From NCBI GenBank assembly GCA_022813625.1, contig JAKLMB010000003.1:558001-622000 (forward strand): a stretch of DNA of 64,000 nucleotides, given 5' to 3'. The stretch comes from Aaosphaeria pasadenensis. Taxonomy: Eukaryota > Ascomycota > Dothideomycetes > Pleosporales. The position numbers and the translations under genes were made by a program. Under the pieces are notes generated by a model. That model was not told the origin of the DNA, made no database searches, and saw only the letters and a program-made list of their open reading frames with translations. Below, one piece after another: positions 33,001-44,154 of the stretch (within the stretch, counting starts at the first letter, position 1; every line of letters begins with the position of its first letter).

Positions 33001-33823
33001 TCCTAAGAAGACTCTTGGACGCCCTCCGAAGACGATGAAGTCTACCGTACCTGTCGAGGCTGGTGACAAGCCAGTTGCAGCTTTAGCACAGTCTACGGAA
33101 CCTAAGACGGCCACTTCAGTCTCCACTACAGTCCCAACCGGTCAGACATCACAAAGCATGCTTTCTAACAAAGTAGAGACGCCAAACTCTGCGTCTTCTC
33201 CCGAACCTCCACAGATCGAGAAGAGCGTCAGTCCTCCGTTGGAGCAACCGCAGCCTCAACTGCCTAGTCAACCCACAACCATTCTTCAACCCTCGCAAGC
33301 TGAACGTCGCCGCTCCTCGGCAGGATTGCCGGATCCACCTTCAACACTGCAAGAGATGAGCATCACGCCCGAGCAGCTTCCAAAACCATCTTTCCTAGAA
33401 AACGCGCCAGAGCTACCTGTGGTAAACTCTCCGCCTCGGCCAGACACTCCCCCGCCACCACCACCGGCCTCGATGCACGAGTTTGTGAACATGAACAATC
33501 GTTCCTTCGGAGGGGTAGCAGCGGTTGTTAACAACATCCAGAACAGGAACAAGCAAGAGACCCAAGCGCCGCTGCATTGGTTGCCTCCCAATTCTGACGT
33601 CGGGACTACGACCACGAATGCCGCACGGCCAATGTCCCCCGCGAGCAGGAGGCAAGACTTGCCGGTATTTACGTCCAAAGGTGCGATTCCATTTGGGCCC
33701 AACACCGGTAGTGCGGGCAACATGGGGTCAGTAAATATCCCTGGACAACAGAACGCGGCCAAGAAGCAGGGAGAGGAGGTGGACGTCTGGGAAGTTCCCG
33801 AGACCCCTCAACCGACTCGCTAG
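30092..33823 (+). CDS. HOS3: Class II histone deacetylase, Hos3-type
   Basis: One uninterrupted exon encodes 1,243 residues. A disordered S/P-rich N-terminus (1-140) precedes the arginase-like deacetylase domain (about 145-600). Catalytic residues are visible: the RPPGHHCS pair His356-His357, zinc ligands Asp394 and His396 in VDFDLHHGDGSQ, the SAGFDASEWEG loop, and Tyr574 in SVLEGGYSDRA. The remaining 600 residues are low-complexity, rich in P, S, K and T, with SPxR-like and KKAAxKPAAKK-like basic stretches that may serve localisation or chromatin binding. It removes acetyl groups from lysines; yeast Hos3 is located at the spindle pole or bud neck and is relatively insensitive to trichostatin A. 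Lack of introns across 3.7 kb is notable beside its intron-rich neighbours. Confidence 0.95.
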   Translation: MQDPSQTQNHLSNDAATSARQSTNNDANLRAKPLNRLSINTAANTPLPQSPGLNTPRRPSELRRMPSSPGLTPGSIRRSPSAASLNRSNSPALGRKSSSSSLRGDTPGTPRAPPSRRSSYNPSMPSPIGVKSPLPPPVEEKPPLRACDVAEKYFEKELALHEGIGGSRNAGTIVIIHDQCYGHRYSRQKTSKGALSQIVERPERMLAIVLGISAAYVWLGDRHAEGTNPPHPEHAPPERIPFKIRKTSRMVDLLSPAVTNVHGTKWMEELKEMCARAEHKLATTGRELAREHGSLIPGQPPKPEFHETDLYLCPESLNAFQGALGGVLDAVDAVFHGTNMGTGPSRAFVCVRPPGHHCSADYPSGFCWLNNVHVGIDHAMTQHGLTHAAIVDFDLHHGDGSQAITWERNKKVQGMHKNTPNWKKTSIGYFSIHDINSYPCENGDDDKIQAASLCMDAAHGQSIWNVHLEVWSTVEEFWKIYEEKYMRLLDKVRQYLNHHTKRLQTSPNHPKPKAAIFISAGFDASEWEGSGMQRHAVNVPTEFYARFTRDIVRIAEEDGTGVDGRVISVLEGGYSDRALASGALSHISGLTEGQVFQDSTPSSGLATDMYQRLAALSVSDDKVKEEPVDVELKPVSYNPAWWHESRLYELENLVNPAPVMPKKPARTGPPPNFSSPTQSFVAKVVDPAKVYRSVSTKYSSASPSRAPTPPPPDVDWATAAHGLSKLLIPSDRQTQSHKPEDLAEVKVKKEKPPPVLASVHVDPSGRQLRGRKLPTTADANTGSDEEKASSRAASRANRRRTIADFAIATSEPPAPTRKVSRRMSIASSVGSVNEDRSLSRSSSVVPGRRTVTPAPPTTNGVPVKKARGTVTAASRTTKNPPPVPRVPSNYLNKPAAPKEKENDMDQLTSGMGRIKLNLPATEEEYIARQKQREAEKKAASKPAAKKVAAPRTTKTATKSTTSTTKATAAAPKKTLGRPPKTMKSTVPVEAGDKPVAALAQSTEPKTATSVSTTVPTGQTSQSMLSNKVETPNSASSPEPPQIEKSVSPPLEQPQPQLPSQPTTILQPSQAERRRSSAGLPDPPSTLQEMSITPEQLPKPSFLENAPELPVVNSPPRPDTPPPPPPASMHEFVNMNNRSFGGVAAVVNNIQNRNKQETQAPLHWLPPNSDVGTTTTNAARPMSPASRRQDLPVFTSKGAIPFGPNTGSAGNMGSVNIPGQQNAAKKQGEEVDVWEVPETPQPTR

Positions 33824-36209
33824 AGCACCGCAATGGCCATTTCGCGTTCATGCATCTATTGGAGCGTGGTTGAAGACTGCTACCTGAACCTTTGGTTTTG
33901 GTGTCGTACAGTCTCAATATGGGAAATTATGGCCGTGCAGTGGATTGTTTGCCTTGGTGGTGACGAGCTTGCACAGAGCTATTGCGTTAGGTTCGTCGGT
34001 GCCACCATGCAATAATTCTAGCGAAACTTTGGTCAAGGATATTGTTCGGCATGGAGTACAGACAGCTTGCCAGTCCTTCGGGCACGGGTCGATATTGGGC
34101 ATGGCGCGGCTACTTTCCTGTCCTGTATGTACGAGGTACAGTACACGAGTAGTGCGGCACATGAGCAATTGAGCAATGAGGTTTGGCAATTGGGGAGGTG
34201 CAGCGCGTGGAGCGAACCCCATTGGCTGGTCGTTGGGACCCAACCCTAGAACCCTTTTCTTCGATGGTGTACAGACACTTGAAGTATACTACACCACCAC
34301 ACCACCACACCACCACTGCAACACAATACCCTCATGTTTTGTTTGTCTACTTGTTCCTTCACCCTTCTCCTTTCCTTTTCTGGCGTTTCGTGAGGATCGT
34401 CGAATCGGCAGTGCGCCTGTTAGGAGTCCTTTTCTACCCTACGAGTACAGAGTAGTACCCCTACCCTTCACTTCCCTTCTTCATTACAACTTTGTAGTCA
34501 CTCTATTCCCCCTTCACACTTCACACTTTTAACCATTCCCTTTTGTATACTTTATTTCCTTTTGAGGAAGAGACCAGATGGTTTTCACTTTGTATGCAGC
34601 TCGATACCTACCTACTTGATTCCCCCCCAATAGCCGTCCAAATATTATACCCATTCCCACATGCAAATCCTCCAACTTTATGCTCCTGCCTGTGAATTCA
34701 TAACTACTTATAAGTACTTCTTATCCCCCCGCCACAGCCGCCGTGAATCGCGATGCGACAGCCCCAACTCGTACCCCGCGTTTCGGCTACGAGGGCAGGG
34801 AGGTGCGGTGCGCGATTCCATACGACGGAACCTCTGCTGGCGGGAGAAAGGGGTGTGGTTGGGTGTTGTCACGAGGTGTGTTTTGCATGCAGGAAGATGT
34901 GGTAGTTACCTAGTTGTATGTATGTACATAGTTAGGTTCAGAGTACGGTGTACAGACTATGTAACTACCTATGCTTTGGTGGGTGGGAGCACTGGGAAGT
35001 ATGTACATACTCGCAATGTCGCACACGCATTATGCGGGGGAAATGACGAGGCGATCTTGCATGTACGTAGGTAGTTACAGTCTCCCGAACACACACGCAC
35101 GCTCACCGGATTTACTTCGAGCAACAGCGTGAAGATCGGTTCGATATCCTTCTTGTACGTGACTCTCCAACGCTGTTGATCAAAGTACCTCATCACTATG
35201 TGTGTGTAGTACCTCCCCCAATGATTAGTCCATAGCAGGGATGCTTGTCTGCAATGCGGGGGGAGGGGGAGCTTGGACCCCTTAATGGAAGGGTAGCTAG
35301 CCTGTTTAGGGATGGTTTGACAATTGTGCCAGTTCGTGAAATGGGGGACCGTGACCATGCAAATGGCGATGGAAAAAGATGGGATTTTGCCAAGACATGG
35401 GATGACGTAGAAATTGGTTAATCGGTTTATTCCCCCTCTTGTTTGAGGTTGGAGGGATGATGGGATGGATGGATGTTGGGGTTATTGGAGGGAGAGGAGA
35501 AGGAGAGGAGGAAGGGGGAATATCGTTGCTGGTTTGGAAGATACTACTGGTTTGATGCTGGGTTATTGGTATGGTATCGTTTACTTGTTTATGTTGGTGA
35601 TGTTGGCGGATACCTTTCTGGACTCGCTCGCCCAATACTCGCCCGCATCAGACGACGAAAAAGACGTGCGTGTTTCGAGACATTGTCCGGTCAGCATAGC
35701 CACCAACGAATTCATTAACAAGAAACTCCCACCTCACCATTGCTCTTCTTCCTCTCCTTTTACCTCGTACCGTGCTTAACCTACTCTAACCCTATTCCTC
35801 GCTCATCCAATATTTCTTCGCATACAAAACGCCCGTGGTCTGACACAGGTTACGTACTCAGTGAGGCTGCTGCTCCCAACTCGTTACCAGCTTCTCCCAG
35901 TAACTTCCCTTTAAGACCTGTTTACCTCCTCTGCTGCTCTTTCCCTATTTTTGGACTTCTCCTTCCTCCAAACTGCCCACCTGCAGCCTACTAGATACAT
36001 CCCTCATCTCGTACCTTCCTCTTCCTCTTGCACGGACAATAAAACCCCTCCTGTGCCCACCTCCGCCTTCTCTCTTCCTCCATCGCCCTGCCAGACGTCA
36101 TCAGCTTTGGTCCCGCTACACCAGCACTCACGCCACACATCACAACCATAAACACGACTACAAACACTCATATCCATATCCATACCCAAACAATCGTCAA
36201 TCCGCCAAC
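33824..36209. other. Long intergenic region, leader of the DUF1774 gene
   Basis: No convincing gene in 2.4 kb. It contains a short ACC trinucleotide run near 34285-34315, several copies of GTAGGTA/TACCTAC-like words (34600-35080), a purine-rich block (35465-35530) and then a long pyrimidine-rich stretch (35730-36200) that looks like promoter and 5' UTR. Open frames present are short, without domains. Confidence 0.5.
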
Positions 36210-37204
36210 ATGCCTGAAGGCGCAGCTCCCAGTCGCTGTAAGTACCTTTCAATCGAAAATACAACAATCACCTAGAACTCTCCACCCTAACATGCCTCTG
36301 GCAGACAACCCATTCGCCCGTCGTGAGGAGCATACTGGCCAGTCCATCCTCCTCCTCAAGATCACCACACTGATCTCCTACCTGCTCCTCTTGGTCACCG
36401 CCTTCTACTACAATTTCAACACCCCGCACGAAGGTCACCACCCATGGCGCACCATCTGGGGTCAGAACAGGCCCACCCCCTTCGCCTTGAATAGCATCAT
36501 GGTCAGCATCTACTGGATCGTTCTCTTCATCCTCCAGCTCGTCTACGCCTGGTCTCTCTACTCTTCCAACACCGTATACGTAAACGCTGCTGCCAACATC
36601 GGCGCCCACTACATCGCCAACAACCTCCTTCTCTTCGGCTTCATCCACCTCTGGGTCCGCTCCCACTTCTGGCTCGCCGAGTTGTTGCTGATCATCAACT
36701 TCTTCAACTTGAGCATCACATACTTCCGCCACTCCACCACCCCCAGGCTCATTCACATCGGAACCGTCAGCGGCCCCTTGGCATGGAACTTTGTTGCTCT
36801 GTACTGGGTTGGCGCTCGTGCCGCCTTCAACAACCGCCTCCCTGAGAGGATCGTCGGCAACATCTTCATCTGGGGATACCTCGCCTACGGCACCTTCTTC
36901 CTCGCCGCATTCAAGGACTACACCATTGGATTTGAGCTCTCCTATCTCTCTTTCGGTAAGTAAACTACGACTTCCCTCACACGAGGCTATATATACGATG
37001 CTAAAGAATCTTGCAGCAACCGCAGTCGGCCAGTTCCTCACCAAAATCCCCATCCTTCAACTCCAGTGGATCTTTGCCTTTGCCATCGGTGGACTGCTCT
37101 TCCTTCTCTCGCTTGCCGTAGCCTCTGGTCGATCCAGCCCCTTCAAGCGCGGAGAGATTGTTTCGGAGGATCGTGAGCGCGCCCCTCTGCTTGCCGATGA
37201 GTAA
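36210..37204 (+). CDS. DUF1774-family multi-pass membrane protein
   Basis: Exons 36210-36237, 36305-36955 and 37017-37204 give 288 residues; introns are 67 and 61 nt. The first exon encodes only MPEGAAPSR plus one base, and the acceptor CTGGCAG at 36304 creates the Tyr of YNPFARREEHTGQS, the conserved opening of this fungal family. About seven hydrophobic segments follow, with the conserved strings TPFALNSIMVSIYWI, NNLLLFGFIHLWVRSHFW, INFFNLSITYFRH and GPLAWNFVALYWVGA. The tail SEDRERAPLLADE contains an acidic dileucine-like signal, compatible with endosomal or vacuolar sorting. Function is unknown. Assignment is from recalled family features, so it should be confirmed against PF08611. Confidence 0.88.
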
Positions 37205-38375
37205 GCTGTAGTTGCAAAGCGAAAGCCCAATTCTGTGCATTGGATCTGGCCATCACAGAAATAGCACATTGCAACTGTCCGCCTTGAAATATACTCTACT
37301 CTCCCTCCACCAATCCTCCTGTCGTTCCCTGGATCGTTGGAACTCCACCCTTTGAGATACATCGTCCCGTGTCTTCGTCAGAGACACGCATACTCATTGC
37401 GTAATTTTCTTACTTGTTCTCTCCTCTTCTCTTATGTCCTCTCTTGCGTGACGGAGCCGCCGCCCGGAGAATGGCTGTCAGCAATCTCTTAAAGGAGATC
37501 ACTGAATTGTTTATTCACGAATACGATCATCTTAAAACTTGCGAAAACTGTGAAACCATCGAGGGATGTCTCGAGAACTGTCCCTATTAATGATCCAGGT
37601 CTGGGACCAAGAGATCGTTATTCTGGCAGCGAACGTTGTTCACGACTCCTGGAAAGCACGGCTTGTGGGATGGTTTCTTCATCTTAATGGTCTCGAGTAG
37701 CGAGGCCTTTTTCAGTTAGCTCTTTGGAATGGTTTGCATGGAAGGGTTCTGACGTAGTTCCTGCTTCTTGGTTGGTTTTTGCGTGATTTGCATCCTGAAG
37801 GGGTTTTGTTTTGTCCTTTGCTTAAAGTCTTGTCTCAGCTTTGGTTCCCAGCCTGTTTTCTGCGATTATACCACTGATACTGGGAGTAAGAAGATCGAGC
37901 TGCTCCATAGCTCGCAATCATTGCAGTATCATAGTATGAGCTTTGGTGGTCAGTGTATTCCTTCTTCAGGTTAGCATGGGGGTTTTTCTTTTTTCAAAAT
38001 TACCATCCGTCATCTCCATCGATTTCAGTCCACTCTACTCCATATCGATCTTGATCGCAAGTACTGGTGAATGCATTATACGGCCGGAAAAAGCGCCCAA
38101 CTACATTGTGATATCTTGAAAACGAATTCAGAGAAAAAAGGTAAAAGGGTAAGATTACACAACGAGCACATGTACATACGCCCGCACTCCCCTTGGCTAC
38201 GCTACGCTACTCGTACCCCAGAGCGACAACAACAACGGACATCCAACCTCAAAAACAGCCTCCTCGTCCTACTAACCCATCCAACAAGTCAACATATATG
38301 TATCCAAACATCCAACGTTCCAACCCCTTCCACCCCCAAGAAACCAAAACAAGAAGCAAAAGAGATTCAGCTCCT
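37205..38375. other. Convergent 3' flanks of DUF1774 and AP-1 beta genes
   Basis: Non-coding 3' UTR and spacer sequence between two converging genes; nothing else recognised. Confidence 0.55.
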
Positions 38376-40887
38376 TCAGAGCAAGAGATCCTGCGTCCCA
38401 TCCAACCCCGTCGGACTCATCAAGCTCTGCTGCGGCGCATTCTGATTAACCACCCAATGTCCCTGGCCCCCACCAGAAGCCGCGATCGGACTGCCTCCGA
38501 AGCTGCTCTGCCTCCCCACGCCCGCGAAATACGCGTCCGCGTCGCTCACCGCTGCCGCGAGGTTTGTCGGTGTGCCGCTGCCGTTGCCGTTGAAAGTCGC
38601 GGACGCTGGGCTTAATTGCGGGGCGCCGTAGCCAGAGGAGCCGTTAGACACGGTATCGAGTTTCGAGCGCTCAGCCGCCGCGCGCTGACGCGCCTGGTGG
38701 GCTGCGACGACGGTGGGGAGCTCGTGGCGCTGGAGGGCGGGGGAATCCTGCAACTTCCTGGGGCGGGCGGAGCGGAAGACCTGGTTGACGGGCTTGAGGT
38801 ACACGGTCGCGAGGGTGCCTACGTTCAGGCACATTTCCTCCAGCGTGCCCGGGTCGAGTTTCTCGGATTCTTCGGCCGTGATGGCGGGTTTGGCGCCCAT
38901 GACTATCGCTTTCGCGATGTCGGGCGAGGAGGAGAGGAGGCGCCAGTACATGAAGCCGCGGTCGCGGAGGTCTGGGTTGTCTGTTTCCTCCGTGGCCCAT
39001 TTGAGGACTTTGAGGACGAGTGGGGAGCCTTTCGTGGGGCGCTGGATGAAGAGTTTGACGGTCGCGGTGAGGAGGGCGAGTTGCACTTCGTGGGTTTCTT
39101 CGCGGAAGGTGTCGAGGAAGTCGTCGAGGAGGACGTCCGAGTCGTCGATGCGGTCCGCGTATTGCCCGATCACCCAGATCATGGCGGCTTTGGCTTCGGG
39201 CTCGTCGAGCGAGTCGAGGTTCTCGCAGAGCGTCGAGATGATGGATTCGTATTGGTTGGGGAACTTGCGGAAGATGTTGCGGATCACGACCGTGGCTTCC
39301 TGGACGATGTAGGAGACTTTGGTGGCGACGAGGGAGAGGAGCGTCGAGATGCAGAGTTGCGAGGAGGGCGGGATCTTGATGGCGAGTTTGCCGATGGCGC
39401 GGACGGATTTGCGGACGAAGTCTACGTCGATTTCGGTGGCGTATCTGGGGGTGGGATTGTTAGTATGGTTGTTGAATATGAGTCATGGCGAATGGAGTGG
39501 AGATAGACTTACTCGGCCAACTCGGTCAGTACCTCCTTGATGTTCTTCTCCGTAGCCAGCATGAAGATCAGTTCGAGCTTCGTGACCTTCACGTAGATAG
39601 GGTCGTTATATTTGCAGAAGAAGACCCGGATGTCGTTCCGCAGGACCTCCGGTCGCCTCTGGAGGATGAGCAGTGCGTTTCGCAGCGCCAGGTACTGGAT
39701 CTCTGGTCCCTTGGAGAGGAGCGTCACCAGCGGCGGCGAGAGCTTATTACACAATGATTTGATTACTTTTTGGTCGTCGATGTAGTTCATGAGGTATAGT
39801 ATTACGCGGATGCACGTCAAAACGACGGCGGAGTTCGAATGGGAAAGGCGAGGCGATATCCGCTCGGCAAGCAATGCGGATTCTTGGGTATCTTGCGGGA
39901 CGTAGTTCATCATGGCCTCCAGGATGTATGTCTGGCCCCATTCCGAGCAGTCCGGGAGGATCTGGACGATCTTGGACGCGCTGGCGTAGTCGATCGTCAG
40001 CCTGATGTTGTCGCTGCGCTCCCAGATATCCATCAGGCCGGCCAACGCACTCGACACAACTGTAGGGTTCTCATCCCGCAACATGTTGTTTAGAACATCG
40101 ATTAGATTCGACCGCTCCACGAGCTGCCTGTCATGGTCGTAGAGCTTCGCAACGCAGAATGCAGCCGTTTTGCGGACATACGGGTCGTTGTCCTTGAGCA
40201 AGTCTCTGACGTGAGGGATCGTAGCTTCGACGTATTCGCGGACGTGCACATATGACATTGTTCGAAGTGCCAGTGCTCGTACCAGTGGGTTGCTGGCCTG
40301 CATGTCCTGCTGGATGATCGGTAGTGCCTTCAGGGCAATGTCGGGCTTTACCCTCGCATAGTTGACCAAGTACAAGAAACACCTACAGCCAGTCAGTCTA
40401 TAGATCTACCACCATGCTCATACCACCTACATCTTCTTGATCTCCAAGCTCGGCAGAGGCATGCAGCCCACGACGTCTGGAAATAGTGCCACCATATCAT
40501 TGTTGCTCATGGTCATGTTCGCAACGATCTTCTTCAGCGCCGTCTTCTTTGCCGCAAGGGTCTTGTCCTTCTTCCCACCACTGTTCAGCTCCAGCCGAAG
40601 TTCCGCTACTTTGCCCTGTGGTGTTCGGAAATAGTGTAAGCGTTGGCTCTCGAATGCATAGGGTATGAACATGGCGGCATAGCTCGAGTGCATCCGTAAG
40701 ACATGTACGATAGTATAGATGTCCTCCACCAATAGACAAGGTTACAAGATCAGCAGCCCTGGTGGCTCTGGTGTGGAAGGTCTATATCGATATTCCACTG
40801 CTGCGGATGCCGTTGTATGAAGATGGGGGGCATAGAGAACTGACATACCCTTGCGAAGAGCTTCGCATCTTGGCCACTCGTGCTCAT
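38376..40887 (-). CDS. APL2: AP-1 complex subunit beta (beta-adaptin)
   Basis: Four exons, 40887-40849, 40615-40431, 40382-39513 and 39444-38376, give 720 residues. The first exon encodes only MSTSGQDAKLFAR and is separated by a 233-nt intron, the longest in the window; the join restores LFARGKVAELRLELN, the usual fungal AP-1 beta start. The protein is an adaptin N-terminal HEAT-repeat trunk: KKIVANMTMSNNDMVALFPDV, CFLYLVNYARVKPDIA, MSYVHVREYVEA, DPYVRKTAAFCVAKLYD and PEAKAAMIWVIGQYADRI are diagnostic. After about residue 600 comes a Q/S/G-rich linker ending TQDLLL, without the ear domain found in animals, as is common for fungal beta-1. It works in clathrin-coated vesicle traffic between trans-Golgi and endosomes. 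Confidence 0.95.
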
Positions 40888-41393
40888 AGTGGCTGTCTAT
40901 CTTGTGTGCAAGGCGTGCGCCGTTCCGGTGTGCATGTGCACAGCAGCTCCCCTCTCCTTGACAGGTCTTAGCCGCCCCCTCCTTTACAGCTATCTCGTCT
41001 CGTTATCCGGCGAATTGATTGGGCGAGGGGTTCCTTCAAGCAGCGAGCATCGAGGGTCGCATATCGTGGTGCGAGTCTGGCAGGATGGATGGCCGTACGG
41101 AGAGATCAGTACTCGAGTGTTGTCAATGTCGAATTGTAAGTTTTTGAGACATCTCAGAGAACCCCCGAGCGCGCGCGGCGTTGCGGCGGATGGCACGTGC
41201 TGGTGCCAAGCCGACCCTTTGCGGGAGGAAAGTGGAGCCCGTGTGGACGAACTCATTCATCGACATCAACGACACCTCTCGATACAATATTGCAACAGCA
41301 CCGTACCATCTGGTCATTTGCCTCGCGCTTTAGGTTCTCTCGACATAAATCGGTTCTTCTACACCATCTAGCCAGCTTGAAAGCGCCGCCGAC
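40888..41393. promoter_or_regulatory. Shared divergent promoter of AP-1 beta and EMC4
   Basis: Only 506 bp separate the two divergent start codons, so both promoters must lie here. It has GC-rich tracts such as GAGCGCGCGCGG near 41170. Open frames crossing it on either strand look like chance products. Confidence 0.6.
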
Positions 41394-42012
41394 ATGGCCT
41401 CAGCACCTCCGCCGCCGCCGCAATGGGTCCTCGACCTTAACTCCCCTCCTCCAGCCAGCTCCAAGAATGCATCTATTCCTGACCCGCCAGGGTTTACCGC
41501 TCCTTTAAGCGCAAAGCAGCGATCACAAGCATCGAAACAAGCCACTAGACAACCTCCCTCACCAGAAGAGATGGACACGTTGAAGATGAAGAAGGCCTGG
41601 GAGTTGGCAATTGCCCCAGCGAAGCAACTACCGATGAATGCTATTGGTACGCGCCATCTTAAGGCTATCTAGATAAGCCGTTTCAGCTTACTGACTGATT
41701 TATTTAGGAATGTACATGACCGGAAATACCCTCCAGATTTTCTCCATCTTCATGGTCTTCACCCTGTTCAAGACACCCGTCATGGCTGTCATCGGCCTAC
41801 AACGCACATTTGCTCCATTCGAAACTCCCGGCACATCAGGTCGCCTCCTTGGTGTCAAGCTTGTTTACGTCCTGATGAACATACTGATGTTGGGATTGGG
41901 AATCTGGAAGGTCAATCAAATGGGCTTGTTGCCAACTACAAGGTCGGATTGGCTGGCGTGGGAGAGCGAGAGGAGTTGGTCAGAAAGAGCCGTGCCACGC
42001 GAGTGGTTGTGA
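41394..42012 (+). CDS. EMC4: ER membrane protein complex subunit 4
   Basis: Exons 41394-41646 and 41708-42012 (61-nt intron) give 185 residues. A proline-rich N-terminus with the motif QWVLDLNSPP is followed by a helical segment (LKMKKAWELAIAPAKQLPMN) and then the membrane part: MYMTGNTLQIFSIFMVF and a second hydrophobic helix KLVYVLMNILMLGLGIWKV. These match EMC4, an ER membrane insertase subunit of the conserved EMC that inserts tail-anchored and multi-pass proteins. The C-terminus TRSDWLAWESER is typical of the fungal members. Length is normal. Confidence 0.93.
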
Positions 42013-44154
42013 GAAAAAGGTACGAACCCGTCCGATCAAGGCATCTTGGCTTCGAGGCGGGGACTCTTGATGTAACATTACAATAGCTATGTGTAAGGCG
42101 ATGCTTCATCTGCATAATACCAATTTTATACTGTTTCGACATCAATCCGAATTGCTTCTCCATTTGCCTCAATGGAGCAACCGAAAACGGCTCGCTAAGA
42201 CCGTTGACTACACTCATGGGAATTCTTACAAAATCAATCCAGAACTGAACACCTCGGTGAGACCCAGGGTCTATCCAGTAAGATCATTGCATCGGGAAGT
42301 GAATTCTTCAACATGTCGTCTTACGAGGTCGCTTCCGCTGGTTTTTCCGCGCCGACAGTATGACCATGTTGCACGACATTATCCACATGTACTTCAATTA
42401 ATACCCTTGATACCACCAGCTACTTCACTGGTTTCTACACGGACATTTAGTACAAAAGAAATACAAATTCGCGATGCGATTCACACTCTCATTTGTACGA
42501 GGGCATTGTGCGTATCAGTGTACATCTCTAGATGTTTTCCATCTTATTTTGGAATCCGCGCTCTATCCTTTTGGGGTGAAATGGATGCAAATTGTGCTGT
42601 AATATGTTCCCTCCCAGCAATCATGGGCTCAAATTCAAAGGCTGGCCAAGCTTTCATTGTGTCTAGAAAATATCTGACACCATATTCTGACCTGGTTAGG
42701 CACGAAGTATCCAATTGTTGCATCCTGGATAAGTTCTTCGACTTTACCATTGCAATCCCACCGCCCAGGTCTTACTTGCATGGAACCCAGGTTCCAGGCG
42801 CCGGAGCCACAAGCCCGGCATCTCGAACCAGGTTGATGCTGCTGCATTTCTGAGCGCAAATTTCGAAGCTTCTCTGTTATCCGGCTAAATGAGACGTTCG
42901 ATTCGTATTCGACACCACAGTGCAGCAACACCTAGATGTACCTCATGACACACCCGTCGGTATAGGATCAAGGTAAAAAAACCTAGACTGATCTTGGTAT
43001 CCACCATTCATCGTCGAATGTGGAGCTTATCTCTATGTGATCGAATCATCGCGCCGTATGATTTTCACGGCTGATCTTCCTTAGCCGCAGCGGCTCCTTC
43101 CTCCGTCTCTCGCGCAAGGTACAGGTGTTACTGAGGCTGACGGCCTAACATGTACTCTGCTGCACTAATGACGGCTTGATATTACAGGAACCGATCTTGA
43201 ATGCATCAACCAGCGCATCATCCCACGCCCATCTAATAATAGTTGCCACAATCATTGCCATCGGGATTGCAAGAATCGCCTGTGAATATACTATTCCTGT
43301 ACACGGTAGGTCTGGCTATTATGTTCCATTACTGAAACATGATAAGGTTTGCCCATCGTCGATCTCTGCCTATTTAAACCAATTGTTGTCGATTTCCACT
43401 CAGCTAGCCATCACGAAGACCTCACCACTGACAGATCAACTTGGATTTGAATCGAGAAACAACAATGCTTATGTTCCCGAGTCCAGCTAGAGTCCTTCAA
43501 TATTTCTATGTGATAAATGGCCATGACCTTCCGGCAATGGCTGTCAGCTGTTTGAGGTAAATTGTCTCCGACCGACCCTTCAAAATACTGATCCAGCTGC
43601 AGGAGCAATATACGGTACATATTCTAGTACCTACGCCAGGCAAAACCCGCATATCGTATTGTCTGGTCCCTGCCTCGAATCGTTCACCAATTTGCCAGGC
43701 GAGAGCTCTGGTCCAATGAACAGCGTCGTATTGCACGCTTCTGGTGTCAGCTTCTATCATCCTTCAGTTCTTGGCAGCAGAGCCTAAGTACAGGTCGAGC
43801 TCGCCGAACAGTTTTGAGGCGGATGCCCGGGAAGAAATGTCTGGCAGACTACAATCGTACATTGCTGGACATTCGAGACCTCTGGAATATCTTCCAGACA
43901 TTCGTATTAATCTATTCACTGGCCTCTCGACAGTCACTAGAATCTCGCAAGCTTACAGAATTATGGCAAACTATCACGACTAGAGCATAATGACACGAGG
44001 GGATGAATCCTCAGTTCAAATGTATAAGTAGCATCTGATGCTGCTCGAACAGAGGTTCCAATCTTCTCGAAAAACAGTCACTCATCGCTCATTATTCGTG
44101 CGAGTTGCAGTTCAGAGCTTCTTCATTCTTCGCTACGGCAACTATTCGCCCAAT
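42013..44154. other. Intergenic region between EMC4 and the peroxidase
   Basis: No supported gene in 2.1 kb. A 254-codon frame at 42089-42853 shows no domain, no signal peptide and an amino-acid mix unlike its neighbours, so it is not called. A TATAAG box lies at about 44024, about 130 bp before the peroxidase start. This gap marks the change from conserved to accessory gene content. Confidence 0.5.

Noticed and set aside
42089..42853. 254-codon plus-strand open frame
   Set aside because: No domain, signal peptide or start context, odd composition rich in R, S and H, and no splice partners; taken as a chance frame.
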